From assembly GCA_018714565.1 (NCBI GenBank), contig DVNH01000022.1, positions 1 to 54,971 on the forward strand: a stretch of 54,971 nucleotides of DNA, read 5' to 3'. Both the position numbers and the translations under genes were made by a program. Below are positions 45,790 through 54,971 of this stretch, piece by piece (position 1 is the stretch's first letter; the number at the start of each line of letters is the position of its first letter). The notes beneath the pieces are model-generated. The model made no database searches. It saw nothing but the letters and a program-made list of their open reading frames with translations, and was not told the origin of the DNA. The DNA is from Candidatus Merdicola faecigallinarum. Lineage in GTDB: Bacteria; Bacillota; Clostridia; TANB77; CAG-508.

Positions 45790-46712
45790 TCTAAACCCTC
45801 CAAAATAATATGAATATTATTTTGTATTTTTTCCTCTCCTTCTAGCCATTTGATAGAAGGAATTGCTCGAAACCATGTCATTTGTCTCTTAGCATATCTT
45901 CTACTTTCTCGTTTTATATTTTCTTCCATTTCTTCATACGATACTTCTTCTTTTAAGTATTGTACTACTTCTTTATACCCTAGTCCTTGCATTGCAGTAG
46001 GAAATTCTTTATATTTTTTCCATATCGTTTCCACTTCTTGAATTAGTCCTTGTTTTAACATCTGGTTCACTCTTTGATTGATTCTATCATATAACACTTC
46101 ACGTTCCCAATGCAACCCAAAAACTCGATAATCATATTTTGGCTCTTCTTTTCTAGACTCAATTTCCAACTGTGTCTTTGTTTTCCCTGTTTGATGATAT
46201 AATTCCAAAATACGTAAAATTCTTTTTTGATCTCTTTCACTTATCTTCCTAGTTGCTTCTTCATCAATTGCTTTTGCCTCTTGATATAATGTTTCTAATC
46301 CTTCTTCTTCTACTCGTTTTTCTAAAAACTTTCGATATTCCTCATCAATCTTTGTATCTTCATAGTGAATATTATAGATTAAGCTGTTTATATAAAGACC
46401 GGTTCCTCCTACTACAATAGGAACTTTTCCTTCTTCTAAAATAGTTCGAATTGCTTTTTCCGCATCCTCTTTAAATTGTGCTACACTATATCTTTCATTT
46501 GGATAAACTCTATCAATCAAATAGTGCTTTATTCCTTTCATTTCCTCTTTTGTTACTTTTGCAGTTCCTATATTCATCTCTTTATATATTTGCATCGAAT
46601 CTGCAGAAATAATTTGGCCATTGATTTCCTTAGCAAGTGCAATTGATAGTCCTGTTTTTCCTGATGCAGTAGGACCTCCTATTACGATAACAATTGGTTT
46701 TTGTGATTTCAT
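45786..46712 (-). CDS. miaA: tRNA dimethylallyltransferase
   Basis: Adds the isopentenyl group to A37 of tRNAs reading U-starting codons. 308 aa. Walker A GPTASGKTGLS (residues 13-23), DSMQIYKEM, the GGTGLYINSL and LHWEREVLYDRINQRVNQML motifs, and the C-terminal RYAKRQMTWFR. It follows mutL by 14 bases and overlaps the HlyD-like gene. Confidence 0.97.
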   Translation of the reverse strand: MKSQKPIVIVIGGPTASGKTGLSIALAKEINGQIISADSMQIYKEMNIGTAKVTKEEMKGIKHYLIDRVYPNERYSVAQFKEDAEKAIRTILEEGKVPIVVGGTGLYINSLIYNIHYEDTKIDEEYRKFLEKRVEEEGLETLYQEAKAIDEEATRKISERDQKRILRILELYHQTGKTKTQLEIESRKEEPKYDYRVFGLHWEREVLYDRINQRVNQMLKQGLIQEVETIWKKYKEFPTAMQGLGYKEVVQYLKEEVSYEEMEENIKRESRRYAKRQMTWFRAIPSIKWLEGEEKIQNNIHIILEGLE

Positions 46713-46726
46713 TTTTTGCTCCTTGT

Positions 46727-49135
46727 CTATTTTCTTGCGAATTTTCTCTCAATATCATATTTTGACATTTTGATAACAGTAGGTCTTCCATGAGGACATG
46801 TAAATGGATTTGGTAATACCAATAATTGATCCATTAAACTTTCTACTTCCTCTTTTGTAAGTGCCATATTTGCTTTCACTGCTGCTTTACATGCAACAGT
46901 TGCAATAAACTTTTCTTCTATTTCCTGTTTTGCAGTTCTAGCTACTGTATTAATTTCATCCAATGTTTCTAAGAATAATTCTTTGGTATCTAAATCTAAA
47001 CAAATACTTGGTGTTCCAGAAATTTTAATCGTGTTTTCTCCAAATTCATCAATAATAAATCCTGCTTTTTCAAATAATTCCATATTATCTTTTGCTATTC
47101 CCATCTCTTTATTTGTTAATGTGATAATATCTGGTAAAAGCATCAATTGAGAATCTTTTTCTTTTTGATCATAAAAATTTTTCTTTACTTTTTCGTACAT
47201 AATTCTTTCATGTGCTGCATGTTGATCCATAATGTACATCTCTTGATCCATCTCTAAAATAATATAAGTCGAAAAAACAATTCCTATAAATTTATATCTC
47301 TTTTTATATTTGTATTCTTCTTCTCCATCAAATACAGAAAGATTTTCTCCTTTTAATAATTCACTTCCATCATTTTCGCCTTTTACTTCTTCTTTTTTTT
47401 CTTTACTTGGTAATATTCCAAATATTTTTTGATACATCTCATCAAAATTTTTAGGAGTTTCTCCTTCTTTTTGTTTTTCTAATTCTTGTATCATATTATT
47501 AATATCTTTTGTTTTTTGCTCTAGCATTTTAGCATCCTGTTCTAATTTCTCGGAAATTTCTTTTTCCTGTTTTACATTTTCAGCCACTTCTTTTTCTACC
47601 ACTAATTCTGTATTTTCAGTCAATTCTTTTTTTTCTAATGGCTTTAAATCTTCTTTTTTATTTTCCGCTCTTCCTTCTTCTTTTCTTTCTACTAGTCCAT
47701 CTCTTATAGTAGATTTTAGTATATTACTGCTTACTGATACTTTCCCTAAATTAGATAAATTATTTTCTTGAATTTCATTTTCTATTTGTTCCCCATTCGA
47801 TATTTTTTTCCCTAAACCTTCTTTTTCTAATTCCGTTCCTACCTTTTCTTCTCTTTGTCTTAATTCTAATTTTTTCTGTTCTAGATCTGCTTGCATTTTT
47901 CTTTGCAACTCTAATAATTCATCAATTGTAGATTTTGCTTCTTCTTTTTGTTTCGGTAATTCCATTGTATTTTCTTTTTGTGCTTGCTCTTCTCTTTCTC
48001 TTACAATATCCTCAATTAGGTTTTCTGGTGTCTTTACCGCAACATTTTTCTGGAATAAATCCGGTACATTTTTATTTTCTATTTTATTTGCTAAAAAAGA
48101 AATCTTAAAAGGGTTTTCCTCTACTTTTTCTGAATTTTTAATTAAATCATTTCTAAGTAATGTTTCGTTAACTGCATGATAAATTGCTTTAAATACTTTT
48201 GATTCATCTTCAAATCTCACCTCTAATTTTGCTGGATGCACATTTACATCCACTTTTTGAGGAGGTAACGTAATATTTAAAATAACAAAAGCATATTTTC
48301 CAATCGTTAGTAATCCTTTATAGCCTTTCTCTACTGCACTAGATAATGTTTTATCTTTAATAAAGCGATCATTTACAAAAAATAGTTGATTACCACGATT
48401 TGACCTTGCAATTTCTGGCTTTCCTATCACTCCGCTGATAATCATATCTTCATATGCATATTGTACAGAAAGTACATTTTCTGCAATATTTTTTCCATAA
48501 ATGCAGTATACAACATCTTGAATATTTCCACTTCCAGATGTTTGAATCACAACTTTTCCTGTATTTACTAATTTAAATGAAATCTCTGGATGAATTAGAG
48601 CAAGTCTTGTCACTGCATCTTCAATATATCCCGATTCTGTAAAATCCTTTTTTAAAAATTTATATCTTACTGGTGTATTAAAAAATAAATTTGTTACTGT
48701 TATCGTTGTTCCAATTGGACATGCAATTTCTTCCTGTTCTAATACTTTTCCTGCTTCTACTACAATTTTATTTCCTGTTTGATATTCATTTGTTCTTGAG
48801 ACCATTTCTACATTAGCTACTGCAGCCACACTTGCTAAAGCCTCTCCTCTAAACCCCATTGATTTTACTTGTTCTAAATCTTCTGCACTTCTTATTTTGC
48901 TAGTAGCATGTCTTTCAAAAGCAATTTCCATATCATCTGGCATAATGCCTTTTCCGTTATCAGAAATACGAATATAGGAAATTCCCCCATTTTTTATTTC
49001 TATATTTATTACTGTTGCACCTGCATCAATTGAATTTTCAACCATCTCCTTCACAACAGATGCTGGTCTTTCTACAACTTCACCTGCTGCTATCTGGTTA
49101 ATTGTTAGTTCATCTAATAACACGATATTTCCCAT
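46727..49135 (-). CDS. mutL: DNA mismatch repair protein MutL, long linker
   Basis: Mismatch-repair ATPase and endonuclease. 802 aa from the ATG at 49135 (GGAGG), longer than the usual 600-650. GHKL ATPase motifs: EVVERPASVVKEMVENSIDAG, DNGKGI, SMGFRGEALASVAAV, GTTITVTNLF. The linker (about 340-600) is expanded and almost wholly Glu/Lys/Gln/Leu. The C-terminal endonuclease motif DQHAAHERIMYE, ACKAAVKAN and CPHGRPT are intact, so the nicking activity of MutL in organisms without MutH is expected. No mutS is seen directly upstream. Confidence 0.96.
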   Translation of the reverse strand: MGNIVLLDELTINQIAAGEVVERPASVVKEMVENSIDAGATVINIEIKNGGISYIRISDNGKGIMPDDMEIAFERHATSKIRSAEDLEQVKSMGFRGEALASVAAVANVEMVSRTNEYQTGNKIVVEAGKVLEQEEIACPIGTTITVTNLFFNTPVRYKFLKKDFTESGYIEDAVTRLALIHPEISFKLVNTGKVVIQTSGSGNIQDVVYCIYGKNIAENVLSVQYAYEDMIISGVIGKPEIARSNRGNQLFFVNDRFIKDKTLSSAVEKGYKGLLTIGKYAFVILNITLPPQKVDVNVHPAKLEVRFEDESKVFKAIYHAVNETLLRNDLIKNSEKVEENPFKISFLANKIENKNVPDLFQKNVAVKTPENLIEDIVREREEQAQKENTMELPKQKEEAKSTIDELLELQRKMQADLEQKKLELRQREEKVGTELEKEGLGKKISNGEQIENEIQENNLSNLGKVSVSSNILKSTIRDGLVERKEEGRAENKKEDLKPLEKKELTENTELVVEKEVAENVKQEKEISEKLEQDAKMLEQKTKDINNMIQELEKQKEGETPKNFDEMYQKIFGILPSKEKKEEVKGENDGSELLKGENLSVFDGEEEYKYKKRYKFIGIVFSTYIILEMDQEMYIMDQHAAHERIMYEKVKKNFYDQKEKDSQLMLLPDIITLTNKEMGIAKDNMELFEKAGFIIDEFGENTIKISGTPSICLDLDTKELFLETLDEINTVARTAKQEIEEKFIATVACKAAVKANMALTKEEVESLMDQLLVLPNPFTCPHGRPTVIKMSKYDIERKFARK

Positions 49136-49332
49136 GTTTTTTCCTCCGCCATTTTTACTAAACCTTGTGTGCAAATTATATCATTAAATTTCATTTTTTG
49201 CATTTCTTTTTTTGTTTTTTTTAAATTTTCAATTTCTTCTTTTCCCTCTGTCACCAAAATAATTCTTTTTGAATATGATATACCATACTAAGCAATAGAA
49301 AACTTAGGTTCTTTAGAATAGGAGGGAAAAAT

Positions 49333-49467
49333 ATGGGAAACTGTTGTAACGACGAAATTTTATGGTTTATTATTCTTTTCTTACTTCTTTTCTGTGGTTG
49401 CGGTAACAACAGAGGAAGATCAATCGGTTGTGGATGCAACCAACCATGCGATCCTTGCGGTTGCTAA
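49333..49467 (+). CDS. Cys-rich small membrane protein 1 (44 aa)
   Basis: ATG at 49333 with a GGAGGG site. Product starts MGNCCNDEILWFIILF and ends CGCNQPCDPCGC, with one hydrophobic helix (about 9-21) between Cys/Gly-rich ends and nine cysteines. Similar short Cys/Gly-rich helices are common in clostridia, and some resemble the YjcZ sporulation peptides, but here the identity is unproven. It is paired with a similar gene 40 bases downstream, pointing the other way from mutL and groEL. Confidence 0.75.
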   Translation: MGNCCNDEILWFIILFLLLFCGCGNNRGRSIGCGCNQPCDPCGC

Positions 49468-49507
49468 TTCATAATGAAACATATTAAAAGGAAGGAGGGA
49501 CTAAGTG

Positions 49508-49642
49508 ATGCAAGAAAATAGAGGTTGCGGATGTGGATGCGGTTTTGGATTTGGTGATGACTGCATTTGGATTATCATCGTATTAATTTTAATCTGCTGT
49601 TGTTGCGGTGGAAATGGAAGAGGCGGATGTGGATGCTGCTAA
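49508..49642 (+). CDS. Cys-rich small membrane protein 2 (44 aa)
   Basis: ATG at 49508, with AAGGAGGGA upstream. Product starts MQENRGCGCGCGFGFGDDC, has a helix (WIIIVLILIC) and ends CCCCGGNGRGGCGCC, ten or more cysteines. It has the same 44-residue length and helix-between-cysteines plan as its neighbour, so the pair probably arose by duplication. A strong terminator follows. Confidence 0.78.
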   Translation: MQENRGCGCGCGFGFGDDCIWIIIVLILICCCCGGNGRGGCGCC

Positions 49643-49645
49643 TCC

Positions 49646-49678
49646 AAAAAAGATAGCTTTACCAAGCTATCTTTTTTT
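49646..49678. terminator. Terminator between the Cys-rich genes and groEL
   Basis: AAAAAGATAGCTT pairs with AAGCTATCTTTTT with a four-base loop and runs of A and T on the two sides, so it serves both convergent units. Confidence 0.85.
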
Positions 49679-49692
49679 ATTACGTATTGTGA

Positions 49693-51333
<1,641 letters not shown>

Positions 51334-51376
51334 TCATTACCAACCTTTCTTTTTTATCCTTTTAAGATTTTATTTT

Positions 51377-51670
<294 letters not shown>

Positions 51671-51691
51671 CTAATTTATTTCATTTTACTT

Positions 51692-51718
51692 TTAGCACTC
51701 TTTTCTTTTGACTGCTAA
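51692..51718. promoter_or_regulatory. CIRCE element (HrcA operator)
   Basis: TTAGCACTC (51692-51700), nine bases, GACTGCTAA (51710-51718). This matches the CIRCE consensus except for one base in the second half-site (GAC for GAG). It lies between the promoter and groES, so heat-shock repression by HrcA is expected. Confidence 0.92.
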
Positions 51719-51721
51719 TAA

Positions 51722-51748
51722 TTTATACCTTTTATTAGCAAATGTCAA
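51722..51748 (-). promoter_or_regulatory. groES-groEL promoter
   Basis: TTGACA (51743-51748) and TATAAA (51722-51727) with a 15-base spacer, or ATAAAT/TAAATT at 16-17 bases. Directly upstream of CIRCE on the minus strand. Confidence 0.75.
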
Positions 51749-51858
51749 GTGAGTTTGCTAATTTTCACATAAAATTCACATTTACTTTTAAACTCCTACT
51801 TATGTTTCTATTTTATGCTTGTCTTTTCTTTTTAGAACTAATTTTTCCTACACAAAAT

Positions 51859-51915
51859 GTAACTTAACCTTGTTACTCCAGAAATTTCTGACGAAATTTC
51901 CTACGTAATAAGAAA
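51859..51915 (+). repeat. Dispersed structured repeat, copy E (5'-truncated)
   Basis: Keeps the conserved GTAACTTAACCTTGTT stretch and the third hairpin GAAATTTC/GAAATTTC with the outer TTAC/GTAA pair as in copy B. Located between the groE promoter and the pyrG terminator. Confidence 0.85.
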
Positions 51916-51916
51916 A

Positions 51917-51953
51917 AAACCTAGAATTTCATTTTTCTGAAATTCTAAGTTTC
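51917..51953 (-). terminator. Terminator after pyrG
   Basis: AAAC-TAGAATTTCA pairs with TGAAATTCTA-GTTT around a six-base loop (51917-51953), six bases beyond the pyrG stop. Confidence 0.75.
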
Positions 51954-51959
51954 CTTCTT

Positions 51960-53570
51960 CTAATTTTCTTTATTTAATTTTGCAGCTTCAATTAAACCAA
52001 CAAATACTGGTGCCGGTCTATTTGGTCTTGATTTTAGTTCTGGATGAAATTGTCCTGCTACAAAGAATGGGTGATTATTTAATTCTACCATTTCTACTAA
52101 TTTTCCATCTGGTGAAGTTCCTGAACAGATCAGACCTACTTTTTCTAATCTTTCTTTATATAAATTATTGTATTCATAACGATGTCTATGTCTTTCTGAA
52201 ATTTTCTCTTGGCCATGATATAATTCTCTTGCTTTCGTTCCTTCTTTTAAAATACAAGGATATGCTCCTAACCTCATCGTTCCACCTTTATTATCGATTC
52301 CTTTTTGCTCATCCATAATATGAATTACTTGATCCGGTGTTTCTTCATCAAATTCTTCTGAATTTGCATTTTCTATTCCTAACATATGTCTTGCAACTTC
52401 TACCACTGCCATTTGCATTCCTAAGCAAATTCCTAAAAACGGAATTTTATTTTCTCTTACATATTCGATTGCAGTTATCATCCCTTCAATTCCTCGATTA
52501 CCGAAACCTCCAGGCACTACAATTCCATCATATCCTTTTAATTTCTCTTCTACATTATCTTTACGAATTTCTTCTGAATCGACTAATTCCACCTTTACTT
52601 TTACTCCATTTGCATATCCTGCATGGGTTAAGCTCTCAATAACAGATAGGTATGAATCTTCTAATTTTACATATTTTCCAACAATAGCAATTCTAATGTT
52701 CTCTTCTTTTATTTGATAAATAGCATCAATCATTTTTTGCCATTCGCTATTATCTGGAAGATAATTATCTAATTTCAAACGATTACAAACTTCTCTTGCT
52801 AGCCCTTCTTTTTCTAACATCAAAGGAACTTCATATAAACATCCAGCTGTTTTATTTTGAATTACACTACTTTTTCTTACATTACAAAATAATGCTAATT
52901 TTTCTCTTACTGCATCTGGTATATCTTGTTCTGTTCTACATACTAATATATCTGGCTTAATTCCAAAAGATTGTAACTCTTTTACAGAATGTTGAGTTGG
53001 TTTTGATTTTATTTCATTTGATCCGTAAATATAAGGAAGTAATGTAACATGAATATATACAACATCTTCTGGATTTTTTTCTAATCCTACTTGTCTAATT
53101 GCTTCAATTAAAGATAATCCTTCAATATCTCCTACCGTTCCTCCTAGCTCCGTAATTACTATATCTGTATCTGTATTTTCAAAACTATATATATTTTCTT
53201 TTATTTGGTTTGTAATGTGTGGAATTACTTGTACTGTTTTTCCTAAGTAATCTCCTCTTCTTTCTTTATTAAGCACTTCTGAATAAATTTTTCCCATTGA
53301 TACACTTGAGTTTTGTGTTAAATTTTCATCAATAAATCTTTCATAATGTCCTAAATCCAAATCGGTTTCTGCACCATCATCTGTTACAAAAACTTCTCCA
53401 TGTTCATAGGGACTCATTGTTCCTGGGTCTACATTGATATAAGGGTCAAACTTCTGAATTGTAACTTTATATCCCCTATTTTTTAATAATCTTCCAAGAG
53501 ATGCTGCTGTTATTCCTTTTCCTAATCCTGATACTACTCCTCCTGTTACAAAAATATATTTTGTATTCAT
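51960..53570 (-). CDS. pyrG: CTP synthase
   Basis: Aminates UTP to CTP with glutamine. 536 aa from the ATG at 53570 (AAGGG site); the upstream frame to 53597 is not conserved. Synthetase: [20 protein letters not shown] (residues 3-22), [12 protein letters not shown]. Glutaminase: [10 protein letters not shown], the nucleophile Cys in FLGICLGMQ, and HPELKSRP near the end. Monocistronic, with a hairpin in the leader (53598-53643). Confidence 0.98.
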   Translation of the reverse strand: MNTKYIFVTGGVVSGLGKGITAASLGRLLKNRGYKVTIQKFDPYINVDPGTMSPYEHGEVFVTDDGAETDLDLGHYERFIDENLTQNSSVSMGKIYSEVLNKERRGDYLGKTVQVIPHITNQIKENIYSFENTDTDIVITELGGTVGDIEGLSLIEAIRQVGLEKNPEDVVYIHVTLLPYIYGSNEIKSKPTQHSVKELQSFGIKPDILVCRTEQDIPDAVREKLALFCNVRKSSVIQNKTAGCLYEVPLMLEKEGLAREVCNRLKLDNYLPDNSEWQKMIDAIYQIKEENIRIAIVGKYVKLEDSYLSVIESLTHAGYANGVKVKVELVDSEEIRKDNVEEKLKGYDGIVVPGGFGNRGIEGMITAIEYVRENKIPFLGICLGMQMAVVEVARHMLGIENANSEEFDEETPDQVIHIMDEQKGIDNKGGTMRLGAYPCILKEGTKARELYHGQEKISERHRHRYEYNNLYKERLEKVGLICSGTSPDGKLVEMVELNNHPFFVAGQFHPELKSRPNRPAPVFVGLIEAAKLNKEN

Positions 53571-53597
53571 ATTTAAAACACCCTTCCTAAAAAACAA

Positions 53598-53643
53598 AAT
53601 AGATTAAAAAAATTCCTCAAAATCGGTTTTTTTTTAATCTATT
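53598..53643 (-). terminator. Hairpin with T-run ahead of pyrG
   Basis: About 14-bp stem of AATAGATTAAAAAAA with TTTTTTTAATCTATT (53598-53643), then TTGTTTTTT on the minus strand, right before the pyrG ribosome site. It is either the terminator of the upstream membrane-protein gene or a pyrG leader attenuator; in many Firmicutes pyrG is controlled by such an attenuator. Confidence 0.65.
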
Positions 53644-53717
53644 CTATCTTCATTTTTAACTTCTTTTTTATTGTAACATTTTTCTACATTTTCTGCAATA
53701 CTTTTTTGTGATTCTTA

Positions 53718-54971
53718 CTATTTCCCTAATAAGTAGCCTGTTAACAATACAGAATTTATTTCTTCATTTTCAATATTATAATTAATAGAAATATTTTTTA
53801 TATAAAGATCTTCATTCTCACTAATAGAAATTATATCATGATTTTGGAAATAAGTATCTAATTCTTCTTCCCCTATTTCATTTTGCTTAATTAAATTTTT
53901 CAAATAATCTTCCACTTCTATTTTTTCAATATACATCCCATTTTCTTGTTGTAATTCATAGGTTTCCTTAAAAGAATTTTTATACACTCTAATTTCTCGC
54001 ATCGTTTGATATCCATTAATTGAAATTATTTCCTTTTCATTTCTTTCATTAATTGATTTTGTTTCAAAACTACTATATCCATATGTTTTTCTATACTCTT
54101 TTATTTTGTTTTTTGTTTCTTCACTCCAATCTTTTGGCAAATATTTCTCTTCAATGTTTTGCCCTCTTAAATATTGATAAATATCAGCTACTCTTGCTTT
54201 TTCCTTTTCCGTTAGATCTTCGAAATTCTTTCCTGTTGGTAATAATGTTTCTAATACATACTTTTGACTAACACCTGGAAGATCAATTACATTTAATGGT
54301 GTCATTGTGATTAAAATAATTAAAACTGCTATTGGAATTAGCACTTGATTCAAATATTTTTTATTTTTAAACAAGCTAAAAAATAATGCAATTATTTGAA
54401 CCAAAATTAAAATAATACTAAAATATCTTGTTGTTGTAAGCCCATATTCTGTAATTCGAATCCCTATTGCATATATTTCTAATAAAATTAATGGAATAAA
54501 AGCATATTCTAATATTTTGATTACTCGATTAAATTTACTTTCTTTTTCTAGATAAATAGGTATCATTTGATACACTGGATAAGCTACTATAAACAAACTA
54601 ATTAAAATACGGTAAATTGTATTATTTGGAATTTCTCCAACGACAAAAATCTTAATCATATAAATATATACAATCACAGTTGCTATTATTACAAGAGGAA
54701 AAATAACATAATACAGTAATATCTTCATAAACTTATTTTTTTCCTCTTTTCCATATGAAATGGAATAAATAATACTTGGTACATAGAAAATACCTAAAAT
54801 CAGAACTTGAATTTGTCCTAAAAGTTCAAAACCAGATTGTCTTATCAATAAACTAATACAAATTGCATATAAAATTGTACTTCCTATTACTAAAATAAGG
54901 TAAATAAAACTTACTTTTATTAAGTTAGAAATCGTACAAATTAAATATTCCCCTAAGTCTTTTTTGGTATT
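53718..54971 (-). CDS. Multi-pass membrane protein, DUF4153-like, 5' end beyond the window
   Basis: The frame is open to the right edge of the window (codons continue past 54971), so the TTG at 54848 is not the start. At least 417 residues are seen. Nine or so membrane helices fill the first 260 residues (IQVLILGIFYVPSIIYSI, LLYYVIFPLVIIATVIVYIYM, ...), followed by an extracytoplasmic C-terminal part of about 190 residues (FEDLTEKEKARVADIYQYL). The pattern fits DUF4153, of unknown function. No in-frame CGG. Confidence 0.8.
   Translation of the reverse strand, partial: NTKKDLGEYLICTISNLIKVSFIYLILVIGSTILYAICISLLIRQSGFELLGQIQVLILGIFYVPSIIYSISYGKEEKNKFMKILLYYVIFPLVIIATVIVYIYMIKIFVVGEIPNNTIYRILISLFIVAYPVYQMIPIYLEKESKFNRVIKILEYAFIPLILLEIYAIGIRITEYGLTTTRYFSIILILVQIIALFFSLFKNKKYLNQVLIPIAVLIILITMTPLNVIDLPGVSQKYVLETLLPTGKNFEDLTEKEKARVADIYQYLRGQNIEEKYLPKDWSEETKNKIKEYRKTYGYSSFETKSINERNEKEIISINGYQTMREIRVYKNSFKETYELQQENGMYIEKIEVEDYLKNLIKQNEIGEEELDTYFQNHDIISISENEDLYIKNISINYNIENEEINSVLLTGYLLGK

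Overview
The window is a low-GC, densely packed chromosomal segment of a Firmicutes bacterium, most likely an uncultivated gut Clostridia. That lineage call is an inference from extreme A/T bias, GAGG-type ribosome binding sites, a T-box ahead of ileS, a CIRCE element ahead of groES-groEL, the radA-disA and divIVA-sepF pairs, PerR/rubrerythrin oxygen defence and a two-gene SufC-SufB system. No prophage, transposase gene or CRISPR array is visible; this is mostly core genome.

Layout. 1-1200: end of a tRNA-Leu, rubrerythrin and PerR. 1390-2874: a zinc-ribbon protein and tyrS on the plus strand. 3058-11113: a minus-strand block with a rhodanese, a divergent SecF/SecD pair, an HD hydrolase, a YrzE-like membrane protein, a WG-repeat protein, tgt, a nucleotidyltransferase-like gene and queA. 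11268-14745: ileS with its T-box leader. 14954-15964: asd. 16458-25489: a small peptide gene, then a surface module of a giant Ig-like adhesin, a class D-like sortase and a membrane-anchored surface protein. 25880-30566: sufC-sufB, a DtxR regulator, dapA, an HD protein and dapB. 30775-39601: cyclophilin, disA, radA, a GH15 glucoamylase-like enzyme, a beta-CASP nuclease and a coiled-coil unknown. 39726-49135: ftsK/spoIIIE, a coiled-coil protein, rsmD, divIVA, sepF, a HlyD-like protein, miaA and mutL. 49333-54971: two Cys-rich mini-proteins, groEL/groES, pyrG and a partial DUF4153-like membrane protein.

The most striking observation concerns the codon CGG. Five genes (rhodanese, HD hydrolase, YrzE-like protein, tgt, GH15) are each broken into two frames, and in every case the break falls exactly on an in-frame CGG. 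Skipping the C and reading the next three bases (GGN, glycine) restores the family sequence. In a hand scan of the other genes I found no other zero-frame CGG. This looks like a CGG codon that is not read as arginine and instead produces an obligatory +1 shift, by out-of-frame Gly-tRNA binding or four-base decoding. The sequence cannot by itself exclude correlated errors, but five coincidences at one rare codon are hard to explain by chance.

A second unexplained element is a dispersed repeat of about 110 bp present six times (three full or nearly full copies, three partial) beside gene ends. Its hairpins keep their pairing through compensatory base changes between copies, which points to selection on, or propagation through, a folded nucleic acid. 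A separate imperfect inverted repeat of about 185 bp lies between radA and the GH15 gene.
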